DNA of 64,000 nt from Chlorocebus sabaeus (GCF_047675955.1 NC_132904.1:83023447-83087446); one strand, 5' to 3'; shown: positions 47,873 to 59,877, numbered from the stretch's first letter. The notes: generated by a model from the letters alone, not told the origin. Numbers and translations are program-made.

Positions 47873-49167
47873 GTAAATAATTCTGATATGTAGGATTTTC
47901 CCAGAAGGTTACTGTCCTGGGGATTAAAAAAAAAAAAAAAAAAAAAATGGAAGGGCAAAGCATAGCCAGTGCTGCTGTCTTACCTTCTGATTTGAGGAAC
48001 TCACTTTTCATAAGGTGCTTTTGGCACAGGGAGGGGCCAAAGTGGAAAAATAATAGAGTCTTCCTGAAGGCTATTTTAAACCCCAGTAACCTAAGAGGTA
48101 GGAGTGAAAAAACCTGATGTAACGTAACAGAAAATTTATGTAAAAGCCACACCACAGAGCTGTAAGCCCTTTATTTCAGATCGTAAGAAATTAAAAGTGG
48201 TTATAAAGAAGAGAAAGTTAATTAGGATTTCTGGTTGGGAGAACTACAGTCAGTACCAGCTGTCAAAAAGATACCTTTCTATCATACGTATAATCCAAAT
48301 CATTAAAATTTGAAAGTTAGAAGTTGAATAATTCCATAAAGACTTAATGCATACCTTACATACCTTCCTCACACCCTAAAGCCAACCTCCCTGCCTCCCT
48401 CCCTCCCTTCCTTAAATATTGGTTGAGAGCCAACTATGTGTCAGACCTTGTTCCAGGTGCTTGAGACATAGTGGTAAACAAAATAGGCATAATCCCTGCC
48501 ACAGACTGCTTCCATCCAGCTTTAGTGTGTGGGCTTCCTAACACCTCCCTTGGTTACTTAGCAGCCTTTGGGTGCATACTTTCTGATTCCTGGCTGTGTT
48601 CCTTTTGACCTTCCTGATTGTCCCCACCCCCTGCATCAGACTCACACTTGGATGAATGGAGACAGTCTATCTCCGATGGCAACAGGCGAAAAGGCTGCAA
48701 CTGTCCTCTAAGTTAATGTTCCTAAAAGTTAATTTTCAGAGTCACTTGAGTTAACTTTCTACTTTCAAAAGAATGATATATTAGAAGAACAAACGCCAAC
48801 AAACCATACTTAGAATTTCTTAGGTATATATTCAGTATGGTGGGCTTGATGAACTTTTCAGCTATTTTTACCTAGAGTTTTTTTTTTTTCTTTTCTTTTT
48901 TTCCCCTTTCATGGGAACAAAAAGAAATACCTAGAGTTTTATGTCAGAAGAAATATATCCTATTTCATCAAAAACCTATCTAAGAAAATGAAAATAAAGC
49001 TAACATTTTTGCAAAAACATCTGTGCCTTAGAATTAAAGCTCATTTTCCATTTTGGATCTTGTACTGTAGTCCAAAAAAGTAATTTAGATCTAAAATTGT
49101 ATTTTTTACTGGGTGAGGCAATTTCAGAATTAGACATATATGACTGAATTAGTTCAAAAGAATAATT

Positions 49168-49407
49168 CTAGGCTGGGCATGGTGGCACATGCAATGGTGG
49201 CACATGCCTGTAATCCCAGAATTTTGGAGGCTAAGGCGGGAGGATCACTTGAGGCCAGAAGTTCAAGACCAGCCTTGGCAACATAGCAAGATCCTGCCTC
49301 TCCAAAAAATTATTTCAAAGAACTTAGGTGTGATGGTTGACACCAGCAGTCTCAACTACTTGGGAGGCTGAGGCAAGAGGATCACTTTAGCCCAGGAGTT
49401 GGAGGCT
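49168..49407 (+). mobile_element. AluJ-like, sense, with internal duplication
   Basis: Diverged Alu whose start carries a small duplication ('atggtggcacatgc' at 49180-49193 and 49194-49207). The right arm is cut short and is followed by an AAT repeat. Confidence 0.85.
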
Positions 49408-49434
49408 GCAAAATAATAATAATAATAATAATAA
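49408..49434. repeat. (AAT)n microsatellite
   Basis: About nine AAT units replacing the tail of the preceding Alu. Confidence 0.95.
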
Positions 49435-49540
49435 GATAAATAGGGAAATAAATAAAAATTTAAAACCCCCAAAGAAAAATTTCTGTCTACATTTAGCTTT
49501 GGGGTTATGATTCTTCATTATTAATTAACTAGGTAACTGT

Positions 49541-49907
49541 ATTTGTCTGTTCTCACACTGTTATAAATAACTACCTAAGACTGGGTAATTTATGAAGAAA
49601 AGAAGCTTAATTGACTCACAGTTCTGCAGGCTTAACAGGAAGCATGGCCAAGAGGCCTCAGGAAAGTTACAATCACAGCAGAAGGCAAAGGGGAAGCAAG
49701 CACATCTTACTATGGCGGAGCAGGAGAGAGCAAGCGCGAAATGGGGAGGTGCCACACACTTTTAAACCATCAGATCTCATGAGAACTCACTCACTATCAT
49801 GAGAACAGCAAGGGGGAAATTCACCCCCATGACCCAATCACCTCCCACCAGGCCCCTCCTCCAATTAGACATGAGATTTGGGCAGGGACACAAATTCAGA
49901 CCGTATC
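49541..49907 (-). repeat. MaLR LTR (MST/THE1-type), antisense
   Basis: 'gtctgttctcacactgttataa' class start, 'ctatcatgagaacagcaagg', and 'gatttgggcagggacacaaa...ccgtatca' end. Confidence 0.88.
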
Positions 49908-49999
49908 AGTAACTAAGCAAACATTTTATAGGGGTTTTTAAATATGAGTAAGACATAGTTCTTTTGAATCTAGTATAGATAATTAATATACAAGAAATG

Positions 50000-50283
50000 G
50001 GCTGGGTGCAGTGGCTCATGCCTGTAATCCCAGCAATTTGGAAGGCCGAGTCAGGCACATCACAAGGTCAAGAGATCAAGACCATCCTGGCCAACATGGT
50101 GAAACTCCATCACTACTAAAAATACAAAAAACAAGCTGGGCGTGGTGGCATGTGCCTGTAGTCGCAGCTACTCAGGAAGCTGAGGCAGGAGAATTGCTTG
50201 AACCGGGAGGCAGAGGTTGCAATGAGCTGAGATCACACCACTGCACTCCAGCCTGGTGACAGAGTCTTAAAAAAAAGAAAAAA
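50000..50283 (+). mobile_element. AluS-like, sense
   Basis: Complete Alu from 'ggctgggtgcagtggctcat' to a short A/G tail; flanking text 'caagaaat' / 'aagaaatg' may be the target duplication. Confidence 0.9.
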
Positions 50284-50389
50284 GAAGAAATGATGAAACA
50301 TGATTAAGTGCTATAAAAGCTGAATTGATCAGAACTGGATCAAATGCTATGACGCTCAGAGGAGAGTATGCCTAACTCTGCTTTAGGAA

Positions 50390-51300
50390 GATGACATGTA
50401 AAGACGTCTTAAAGGATGATAGGACTCTGTGAGCAGAGAATCTGTTGGAAGGTATTTCAGGAACAATATGAACAAGTCAAGAATATAGGAAAGAATGAAG
50501 CCTGTTAAGGAAGTAACAGGTACTTCTGTACGGCTGAGGCATATGATTGTGAAGGCAGGCAGAGGAAGATAAGATGAAAATGGTAGGTAGGGGCCAATTG
50601 TGAGGGGCCTTATATGGTGTGATAGGACTTTATAATTCATCCTGTAGGCACTGAGGAGCCACTGAAAGTTTTTGAGCAGGGAATTATCTGTACAGATAGG
50701 ATTAGTTTAGAAAGATACTCTTTTCAGTTACAGTAGTTTGGTAAAATGCAGTAAAAGCCTGAATGAAGACAGTGATCATCAGGAGGGGAAGTGAGGGTAT
50801 CTACTCATGAGACATTACTCTTGAGACATTTCAGATGTAGAACTGGTATGGCTTAAGTTGAGAGTGGCAGGTAGGAAGAGGAAGGAAGGCGTTTAGTATG
50901 ACTCAGATTTTTTGGTTGGAGAACAGATGGATGCTCATGCTATCAACTACCTTTGTACAGAATGAAAGGGAAAGGTGGATTTTGGTGGTGGATAAAATAG
51001 TGAATTTGCTTTTGCACGTGCTGAATTTGAGATACATGTGGGGATATTTAGGTAGAGGTGATTCCAGAGCTTAGGAGAGGGGTGGAGACTAGAGATCAAG
51101 ATTTGGATGTTTACCTCGGAGAGGATACACACTCAGCAGAAGAGATAAACAAGGACAAAATCCTATGAAACAAGTAAATCTCAGTATCTTATAAGAAGTA
51201 GAAGAGGAGGAAAGCCAGCAAAGGGGGCCAAGGAGGACGAAATTGGAGAACCAAGAGTGGTATCATGTATACAAGGAAAAGAAAGGGCATGGCTGGCAGA
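50390..51300. repeat. Old dispersed repeat, unnamed (copy 2)
   Basis: Shares phrase order with 41990-43120: 'ggggccttatatggtgtgat', 'ggcactgaggagccactgaaag', 'gagcagggaattatctg', 'tttgagatacatgtggg'. Diverged, no coding frame. Confidence 0.5.
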
Positions 51301-52017
51301 AGTTATAGGGAGGTCATGAGAAATAATATTTGCAAAGTATCCACTGACTTGGCAATCATGAGATGACAGTGTCCTGACTCAGACGAGTGGTCTGAAAGAC
51401 AGATTGCAGAGAGGCAGCAGACAAATGGGAGGGGAAAATCCGGAGGCAGGTAAGACAGCCTTCTTTTTAAGAAATGTATATTTTTTTAAAAATGGAGGGA
51501 GGTGGTTGGAATTACTGTTAAATTGTGCAGGAGACGGCAGGCTGATACAGTGACGCTCATGTCTTATTAATTTTCATCGTTCAGCAGTGGTGGACATTTG
51601 AAAGCATATAACTCATGCTTACTGAGTGAATCCTTAGAATATTCTTATCTTATCTATGTCCTATTTATCAGTGAAGCTTGTTGTTGTCTCTCTTTGGCTT
51701 TGTCATCTTTATTCTCTATGCTATTTACCCTTTTTATGACTTGTGAACCTCATATTACTCCTACATCTGTTCCAGTTGAATAGATCCTGTGCTTCCTTCA
51801 AGCTAGATATAATCATATTCCTCTGAAATGTCATATATGGGCTCGTTAGAGAGGAAAAGCTTTCTGTGAGTCATTCAGTCTGATACCCTTGTATAAGACC
51901 CTATTTCATTTAAATGATAACTTCTAGTGAAGATGGTTCTCTTTTCAAAATATTTAACACTTGTAGGTATTTGTAATCATGTAAAAATGGCATAACTGGA
52001 GGAGATAGGCAAATATA

Positions 52018-52422
52018 TCAGTTAATTCTTGTACTGCTATAAAGAAATACCTGAGACTGAGTAATTTATAAAGAAAAGAGGTTTAATTGGCCCATGGTTC
52101 TACAGGCTGTACAGAAGTATGGCTGGGGAGGCCTCAGGAAACTTACAATCATGGTGGAAGGCAAAGGGGAACCAGTCATGTCTTGCAAGGCTGGAGCAGG
52201 AGTAAAAGGGAGAATGGAGGGAGGTGCTACACACTTTCAAACAACCAGATTTCATGACAGCTCACTCACTATCATGAGGACAGCACCCAGGGGAATGGTG
52301 TTAAACCATACATTAAGGATCCACCCCCATGATCCAATCACCTCCCAATAGGCCCCACCTCCAACATTGGGGAATACAATTCAACATGAGATTTGGGTGG
52401 GGACACAGATCCAAACCATATC
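52018..52422 (-). repeat. MaLR LTR (MST/THE1-type), antisense
   Basis: 'cagttaattcttgtactgctataaag' class start and 'gatttgggtggggacacaga...ccatatca' end; near full length. Confidence 0.88.
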
Positions 52423-52815
52423 AGCAAATATTGCTCCAGTATGTCCTAAAATATAAGGGGGATGAAAACGTTAGGAAACCCTCTGAGGAAGAGAATTAGT
52501 TATTATATGTGTCCTAGAGAAAATCAAAAGCTTGTCTACAGTGTTATTTAGAAAGCTAACTGTTCTTATTTTGAGCACTGAACTTACACTTTTAGAGAAC
52601 ACTTTGAGAGAAATACTTTAGGAAAATTGTACTGATTAATATGTTAGTAACTACTTAATTGTCTGCAGTAATATTATTACATTGGGTACAACTAAAGGCT
52701 TCATCCAGAAAGTTCTATTTTAGGGTATTGAGAATCAGATAATTATTTGTGAGTGTGTATATATCCTTATCGTAATCACCACTTTCTCCCACCCCAACTG
52801 TCTTTTCTCCTCTAG

Positions 52816-53072
52816 GTGATATCCCAATTGTTCCACTTAATTTTGTCATGATATCCCTGGAGGGTCCATTTAACAGAGATGTAGTGGAAGGATGTGTGAA
52901 GGAGACGTTGCTTTTTTTATCGCGATCCATTTCCATGAAACAAAACGTGGAGTTTACATTCAAAGGAATTGGGGTCCTCATGATCAGAGACAACAAAGTG
53001 AAGATGAGGTTTTATAAAGACTTCCTTTGTACCATGGATGAAAGTGGGGCTTTGGCAAAGGCCCTAGCAAAC
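52816..53072 (+). CDS. CCDC81: CCDC81 coding exon 4 (HU domain 2)
   Basis: AG at 52814-52815, GT at 53073-53074; 257 bases. It completes Gly100 and encodes residues 101-185. The exon holds nearly all of the second HU domain. A strand (IPIVPLNFVMISLEGPFNRD) comes first, a helix around 121-139 (VVEGCVKETLLFLSRSISMK) follows, and then a beta-arm-like FKGIGVLMIRDNKVKMRF (148-165), where FKGIGVL takes the place of the GFGTF signature of domain 1. The tail DESGALAKALAN begins the linker. The one-exon domain next to a three-exon domain 1 means the two copies no longer share intron positions. Asp101, Asn159 and Glu175 look different from the human protein as I remember it. Confidence 0.94.
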
Positions 53073-53344
53073 GTAAATTAATATTTTCCTTCTCCTAAGT
53101 CTTCTCCTAATTGTAGTTCTGATTTATCTGTAGGTGTGTTGTAATTAAGAGAAATGAAGATTGACATATTTGGGTGACAGTTACCTGAAGCACATGGAAG
53201 TGCTTGTTTATACTTGATTAACTCTTTGACAAAAAGATTAGGAAGGCAAACGAACATTAAGAGTCAAAGTCAACTGAGGGATATAAATAGTAATGGAAAC
53301 TCTTCAAATTCTGAACATTTTATAGTATCTTATAGGTTTTTTGT

Positions 53345-53638
53345 TTGTTCGTTTTTTGAGACAGAGTCTCACTCCATCACCCAGGTTGGAGTGCAGTGGC
53401 ACGATGTTGGCTCACTGCAACCTCCATCTCCTGGGTTTGAGTGATTCTCCTGCCTCAGCCTCTCAGTACCTGGAATTACAGGTGCGCGCCACCATGCCCA
53501 GCTAATTTTTGTATTTTCAGTAGAGATGGAGTTTCACCATGTTGGCCAGGATGGTCTTAAACTCCTGGTCTCAAGTGATCTGCCCGCCTTGACCTCCCAA
53601 AGTGCTGAGATTACAGGCATGAGCCTCCGTGCCCGGCC
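53345..53638 (-). mobile_element. AluS-like, antisense
   Basis: Complete antisense Alu from 'ttttttgagacagagtctc' to 'cctccgtgcccggcc', flanked by 'tatag' text on both sides. Confidence 0.92.
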
Positions 53639-53649
53639 TATAGTTTAAA

Positions 53650-53825
53650 AACTTCTTCCACATGTATTATTTCATTTGAGTCTCGAAATATACAAGCAGC
53701 ATTATTATCATCCTAATTTTACAAGTGAGAAAAGTAGGGGCTCAGAGAGGCTATGTGGGAATCCCAAGGTGAACTAGAACTGGAATTCAAGCCCAGACTT
53801 CCTAACCACTCAGTTTTTGCTAGTT
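53650..53825 (-). repeat. MIR-like element, antisense
   Basis: 'tattatcatcctaattttac', 'ggctcagagaggctatgtgg' and 'ttcaagcccagacttcctaa' follow the MIR order on the minus strand. Confidence 0.75.
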
Positions 53826-55069
53826 CTACTATTTTACTTTTTTAATGTTGGTTCGACTATTTTATTTTAATGAAAGTCTGTAACAAAATTTAATTTGAGT
53901 CATGGAGTTTTTGAATCTTTAGCTTTTAATATGGCATGTTGTAGAAGAAATTTCCTAATTGGCATCATTATTGTCAACCATTAAGTAGCTGGTGTGACCT
54001 TCATGCTAAGCTGGATACAGCAGTTTAAACAAATGACATAGTCAATCTACAGGATTTATTGAATACTTAGTGTGCCTCAGGTACTCCTCTGGGAACTAAC
54101 AAAGTAGACATGAATGAATTGAATTATTATGGAATGTTATATAATCCTATATCCCATAAAGCCAAACCCTTCTTTTTTTAATGAAAAGGCTATTGTATCA
54201 CCTTGGTCTACCCATTTCTCCTTTTATGAAGCTTTGGGATAGGGATTTATGAAATGGAATTGTGCATAATGAAACTCCTGGGGTTTTTTTACACAATCTG
54301 GTTTCATACAGGATTGCTAAAAGGACTGCCAACCCTGTGTGTGGAAAGTGGGAAATAAATGCAGGAAAAACGCTTGCTTTTCCATGAAAATGCAAGGCAA
54401 GGTTTACAAGTCTATAAGCAAGGCCAAAGTGGCTAGCTCATCTCTAACCCTCAGGGATTCTGCAGAACTTTGTAGCTTCACTATGTGTTTAAAAGAGAAG
54501 ATAGCATTTTCCTTGACCTGCTGAACTCTAAAGCACATCTTTTAAAGAATGGAAATTTTCCAAAAGAACTAGTCCTGAGAGATACTCTGAAAAAAGGGTT
54601 TGGAGGTCAAAGCTGACTGAAAACTGCTGATTGAATCAATAGCCCTCATGGACAGAGGGACAGAGCACATCAGCATGTTAAAGGAGCTGAGAAGTCTGGC
54701 TGGAAAGCAGTCAGTTTAACTGCCTGGATGTATTTAATCATGGAATTCTACGTTAATCCAATATCTCATTAGCTCTGTAGGACACATTTTGGAAAACTGC
54801 TGTAAAGTGGTGTCAGTGAGAGTTTATTCCCAAATGACCTGTAACTTAAAACATCTTGTAGAGTAGTCCCCTTGGAAATCTGTGTGCTTATTTCAGTGAT
54901 GCTGCTTTTATTAGAAATATTTTCTATACTTCTTTGTGAGAATTCCCTTCAAAGGCTTTTGTAAGGGGTAGTACTCATGCAAAAATAATCATTTTATGTA
55001 TTATTCTACAGTAAAAATGTGACAATGTGACTATTATGTTTATAGTTATATGAGAATTAAAATAGCCAT

Positions 55070-55235
55070 TTGTTCAGTATTTACTATGGGCTAGCTACTT
55101 ACACAGAGGAACTCATGGAAGTGCTATTAGATCCTTTTATTATCCCCAGAAACCTAGTGCCTAAGTCCACATACCTGTTAGCAGTGTGGGGATTTGAACA
55201 TGAGCCCACCTGACTTGAAAGCTTTTCTCTTAATT
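55070..55235 (-). repeat. MIR-like element, antisense
   Basis: 'cagtatttactatgggctag', 'ttttattatccccagaaacc' and 'gatttgaacatgagcccacc' in MIR order; diverged. Confidence 0.65.
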
Positions 55236-55606
55236 GCCTAATTTTAGTTATTTGGGTCAAGAGCGGAATTAGAGAGCTTGCTCACTTTCCATGTATTTTT
55301 ACGAAGTCTGCTATCTTCTTAAAGATATCTAAAAGAATCTGTCAACCCTGAAGGCAATTCCCAAAAAGGAAATGGTTTGAGAAAAGGCAACCCCAAAATA
55401 ATTGCTGTGCAGTTACCCAGGGTGATTACTTTGATGAATGAGATCATTCCTCATTGGATTTTTAAGCTCTGGACTTTTAAGCGCTAAACATAAACAACAA
55501 GAAAAGTATTGTGGTAGCCTTGCCTATGAGACAGCCTGCAGTTTTTAATTTGTCTGAGTCCTGGCCGGCAGCCTATATGTAACCTTGCTCTGTCACTGTC
55601 CTCTAG

Positions 55607-55686
55607 AGGCCTGGCACTGTGGACTCGGTGTTGTCCAGCAGAGAGGCCTTGAGGAAGTGGCCCAGCAGTGTGCTTGCGTTTCCAAG
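55607..55686 (+). CDS. CCDC81: CCDC81 coding exon 5
   Basis: AG at 55605-55606 after a good pyrimidine tract ('tgtcactgtcctctag'), GT at 55687-55688; 80 bases. Encodes residues 186-211 (RPGTVDSVLSSREALRKWPS, then SVLAFP) and two bases of Arg212. It lies beyond HU domain 2, in the linker. The AG just before AGG could allow a one-codon acceptor shift, but the chosen phase joins exons 4 and 6 without a stop. An open frame on the same strand in another phase (55585-55968) is not supported. Confidence 0.92.
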
Positions 55687-55903
55687 GTAAGTGCTTTGCT
55701 TCATGGCTTCCTCCAGGCACTAGCACTCGTTGCTGATCTGCTGATCTCATTGGGTGGTATTTCTCAATGTTTTGTAGCTCATGCTCCTTTTAATGTATTC
55801 TCTGTCTCTCCCTCTCTAAATGCACCAACAAAGAAGAGTTTATTGCATGCACTTTCTGTAGTTAAGTTAAATAACAATGGATATTTATTCTTTTTTATCC
55901 TCC

Positions 55904-56200
55904 CTCAGAGATGGAGTATTGCTGTGTCACCCAGGCTGGAGTGCAGTGGCACGATCTCTGCTCACTGAAACCTCTGTCTCCTGGGTTCAAGCAATTCTCT
56001 CCTGTCTCAGCCTTTCGAGTAGCTGAGATTGCTGAGATTACAGGTGCACGACACCACGCCTGGCTAATTTTTGTACTTTTAGTAGAGATGGGGTTTCACC
56101 ATATTGGCCAGGCTGGTCTCAAACTCCTGATCTCAAGTGATCCATCCGCCTCGACCTCCCAAAGTGCTGGGATTACAGGCGTGAGCCACCTTGCCCAACA
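55904..56200 (-). mobile_element. Alu (AluS-like), antisense
   Basis: Antisense Alu whose 5' T-run has decayed ('ttttttatcctccctcagag'). It holds a small 'gagattgct' duplication at about 56024-56041. Confidence 0.9.
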
Positions 56201-56569
56201 GCCCATTTATAAAACTACCCTTGGCTCCTGGAAATTCTGATACTACCTTCCATCAACCTTAGTCCCTGCAGTATTAGTAAAACTCTTCTCACCTGCTGAG
56301 CTTTCCTCTACTTTGTAGCACTTCTTCTGCCCTAGCTGCTGCTTCTTCCTTCAGTTCAGCCCATTTCCTGTCAGAGCTCGGATTTTTACCACTAAACGGG
56401 TTAAACAGGTAAGTCAGAATAAGGAAACAGCTTTACTCCATGAGCACAGTGGTTGTTACTGGTGGTTGCATATTACTTCATTTAATCTTCACGACATTCA
56501 TGTGACATATGTATTATAATTCTCCATTTTATCACGATACAAAATTAATTTTAATTTTTTTCTTTTACA

Positions 56570-56725
56570 TGAATGAAGCAACATGGTGCACTATTGAGAA
56601 CACTGGAGTAGGAGTCAGGAGACTTCAGTTTTATTTCCAGTTTGGCCATCACTTATTCATTGTGCCCTTAATTATGTTAATAATCTTAATTGCTGTGCCA
56701 TTAACCACTGTGCATTTCAGGTGGA
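56570..56725 (+). repeat. MIR-like element, sense
   Basis: 'gaagcaacatggtgcactat', 'aggagtcaggagacttcagt' and 'ccagtttggccatcacttat' in MIR order. Confidence 0.7.
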
Positions 56726-56914
56726 GGAAGTTTGGGGAATAACAACTAGCTTCCTAAAGCATTCTTACTTTAGGAAGTATGAGTACAGTATAAAAGTATG
56801 AGAATTTCTCAGATGTTTTGAGTGTGACATTCTCTTGTGCTTGTTGCTTTGGAACAACCCCCTCCTGGAAGAGCTGTTTGACAAATACCTCAGAAGATTG
56901 AGTGTGAAGTCAAG

Positions 56915-57050
56915 AGTAAGTCTTAGAGGTTGTTTTCCAGCCGTCTCATCTTGCACATGAAATGGCCATGCAACTAATAAGCAGCCAAGCTTATAGAAAT
57001 AAGACCATGGCTCCTGGTCCAGTGTTCTTTCCATTGCACCATATTGCCTT
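56915..57050 (-). repeat. MIR-like element, antisense
   Basis: 'tggctcctggtccagtgttc' followed by 'tttccattgcaccatattgcc' is the antisense MIR end pattern. Confidence 0.65.
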
Positions 57051-57873
57051 ACACTAAAAATAAATCAGCAGTTTGAAAATAATTTTGATTGTTTTGGAGG
57101 GCAAATGTGGCTGTTCCCTTTGACATATTTTGGCTTAGGCACTCCAGGAGGGAAATAATTGTAGTGGGTCAAAGAACAGAGATGGAGGCTCCATCAAGTC
57201 AAGGGCCTAGAAATGGACAAGGGGACTTAAATACTCAAAACAACTGTTCATGTTTTATTTATGTGACATTTGGCCCCTGAATTGACTGAAGGTACCCCCA
57301 CCCCCACTCCCTACTCCAACCTAGTACTCCATACCTGAGATTAAAGAAATCCTACAACTACACACACCAACTGAACAACCCCCTTCCTCCCTGCTGCAAA
57401 TTGTACCTGTGCAAGTCCTTCACTTTTGCCTGGGGAGAAGTGGCAAAGGAGGGAGGAGACAAATGGTTATTTTGGGGCATACTCTACCAGGCTATGAATC
57501 TTTTGCCTTCAAGCTATCCAACAACCTTTTCTCACTGTATCACCCCAGATCATCTAGTTATAGAACTAGGATATAAAAATTCAAATGGAAACAAAACCCA
57601 ATAACCTAAATAAAGGACTTTAAGGCAATTTCTCTATATGCAAGCTGCTTTTGAGACTATGGTATAGAGGGGAAGGTCTTAGTCAGGTCCCAGAAAACTT
57701 TAGAAAAAATTAATCTATGATATGTACCCAGCACATCAGAGCAGTCACTCCTTGAAGAAAGTGGGCTTATTTCAGAATCAGCCAGATGGCTGGGTTGCTT
57801 CCAAGACTTGAAAGTTCACACAGTCACCTGTTCAGGTTCAGTGCAGCAGAAAAACATATTGGCTCATTCCTAG

Positions 57874-57995
57874 GATTGAGCTCAAGGAGACGGAAAACAA
57901 ACTGCCTATGGAGACCCTTGTAGAAGAATGTGGAGAGAATAGAGAAAGGAAGTACAAGTTAAAAGACCAGTCAGACAAAGAAGAAGGCATCAGAG
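57874..57995 (+). CDS. CCDC81: CCDC81 coding exon 6
   Basis: AG at 57872-57873, GT at 57996-57997; 122 bases. One base completes Arg212, then residues 213-252 (IELKETENKLPMETLVEECG, ENRERKYKLKDQSDKEEGIR) and one base of Asp253. The segment is highly charged (E, K, D, R), low in hydrophobics and probably a disordered linker between the HU pair and the later coiled coils. It has no long open frame on its own strand and was found by sequence match and phase. A 124-codon antisense frame crosses it by chance. Confidence 0.9.
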
Positions 57996-58118
57996 GTAGG
58001 CCAATGATTTTTGGATACAATCTGTCACTCTTTACTGCTATGAGCCCAGTCATATTGCTTAGCCGAAGGTAAATAAAGTTAAATTTACAAATAATCACTA
58101 TATTATCATTATTATTAC

Positions 58119-58411
58119 TTTTTTTTTCTTTGAGATGGAGTCTCACTGTTGCCCAGGCTGGAGTACGGTGGCATAATCTCAGCTCACTGCAACTTTCACC
58201 TCCCAGGTTCAAGCGACTCTCCTGCCTCAGCCTCTCGAGTAGCTGGGATTAATGTCATGTGCCACCATGCCTGGCGAATTTTTTTAGCTTTTGTATAGAT
58301 GGGGTTTCACCATATTGGCGAGGCCGGTCTTGAACTCCTGACCTGAAGTGATCTGCCCATCTAGGCCATCCAAAGTGCTGGGATTACAGGCGTGAACCAC
58401 TGCACCCAGCC
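58119..58411 (-). mobile_element. AluS-like, antisense, with 20-base TSD
   Basis: Antisense Alu flanked by a perfect 20-base repeat 'acaaataatcactatattat' (58087-58106 and 58412-58431). Confidence 0.94.
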
Positions 58412-58842
58412 ACAAATAATCACTATATTATTTCTAACAAATACATTCTAGTCCTAGAATCCTGCATCTGACCTTAACTATGAGCTTACTTACTTTATGG
58501 ACCTCAGGTCCTATGACTCTCAGGCTCTTAGATCATCATCTCTTTGCTGGCTCCCCATTGCTCAAAGGGGCCAAAACTCAGATGACTATAGGGTCCAGGC
58601 AGGTAACGCAAATGCAGGAAGTGATGTGGATATAAGTGGGTTGGAGACACGTTAGCTTACTTAACATTTCTTATGAAAAACGAAGAGTGGCAGTTTTATC
58701 ACTCTGATGTTTGTAGAAAAAAGCTGGATTCTCATACCTATGTCTGCACTAATCTGTTGTGATAGTTGTTTTGGTGGAAGCAAATGAAGAACATCCTAGG
58801 ACTCCAAAGATTTTTTGTTTTTTTTAACCAAAGACTTTTTAT

Positions 58843-59136
58843 TTTCTTTTTGAGATGGAGTCTCGCTCTGTCACCCAGGCTGGAGTTCAGTGGCACAATC
58901 TGGGCTCACTGCAACCTCCGCCTCCTGGGTTCAAGCGATTCTCCTGCATCATCCTCCCACTAAGTAGCTGGGACTAAAGGTGTGCGCCACCACGCCCAGC
59001 TAATTTTTGTATTTTTAGTATAGATGGGGTTTCACCATATTGGCCAGGCTGGTCTCAAACTCTTGACCTCAGGTGATCTGCCTGCCTTGGCCTCCCAGAG
59101 TGCTACGATTACAGGTGGGAGCCACCAAACACAGCC
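58843..59136 (-). mobile_element. AluS-like, antisense
   Basis: Complete antisense Alu, 'tttttgagatggagtctcgc' to 'ccaaacacagcc'. Confidence 0.92.
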
Positions 59137-59585
59137 ACAGACATTTTCAAAGGGTCCTAGGGACCCCAAAAAGTATGGCTTGCCAGGCCACACTTTGAGG
59201 ACTGTTCCTCTAGCAGATTGTTGCTTTGTGGAAATGTGGCCCAAGTGGTATCAAATCTTCTAATTTTTCTAATTTTAGTATATGTGCTACCAAAGTGAGT
59301 ACAATCTTCTGATTTTTCAAAAGAATCAGAGATCCTGACTTTAATGTGAAATCTATTGGTTGTTAAATGTTGACTTTTGTTGAAACAAAAAATGCTAATT
59401 AGGCCTAACAAAACATACCAATGGGTGAACACTGGCTTGTGGATGTCTGTTTTCTATGTATGGCCTACAGGATTGCATATCAACTTCTAGCCTAATATTC
59501 ACATGCTTTCTCATTTCTATAGACTCATCCCCCACTGTGCCCTACATAGACCCCTTCTTTGGGCAAAATTATCTATTCATGTTCT

Positions 59586-59877
59586 TTTTTTTTCTTTGAG
59601 GTGGGGTCTTGCTCTGTCACCCAGGGAGGAGTGCAGTGACACAGTCTTGGCTCACTGCAGCCTCAACCTCCTGGGCTCAGGTGATCCTCCCACTTCAGCC
59701 TCTTGAGTAGCTAGGACCACAGGTGTGCACCACCATGCCTGGCTAATTTTTGTACTTTTTGTAGAGACAGGGTTTTGCCATGTTGCCTAGGCTGGTTTTG
59801 AATCCTGAGCTCAAATGATCTGCCCACCTTGACCTCCCAAAGTGCTGGGATTACAGGCGTGAGCCACTATGCTTGGC
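59586..59877 (-). mobile_element. AluJ/S-like, antisense
   Basis: Complete antisense Alu flanked by 'ctattcatgttct' / 'ctattcatgctct' (59573-59585 and 59878-59890). Confidence 0.93.

Larger units (their letters stand above)
47873..52815 (+). other. CCDC81: CCDC81 intron 3
   Basis: GT-AG intron of 4.9 kb with two Alus, two MaLR LTRs and copy 2 of an unnamed repeat. An L2-like scrap lies near 48418-48505 ('gccaactatgtgtcagacc'). Confidence 0.85.
53073..55606 (+). other. CCDC81: CCDC81 intron 4
   Basis: GT-AG intron with one Alu (53345) and two MIR-like scraps. The rest (about 53830-55050 and 55240-55590) shows nothing that I recognise. Confidence 0.85.
55687..57873 (+). other. CCDC81: CCDC81 intron 5
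   Basis: GT-AG intron with one Alu and two MIR-like pieces. Nothing recognised at 56206-56560 and 57060-57850. Confidence 0.85.

Noticed and set aside
47721..48155. 144-codon antisense open frame
   Set aside because: It lies over CCDC81 exon 3 and an intronic T-run on the opposite strand, has a low-complexity stretch and shows no domain.
55585..55968. 127-codon open frame over CCDC81 exon 5
   Set aside because: It is in the wrong phase for the exon and runs on into an Alu.
57838..58212. 124-codon antisense open frame
   Set aside because: It combines antisense of CCDC81 exon 6 with antisense Alu sequence.
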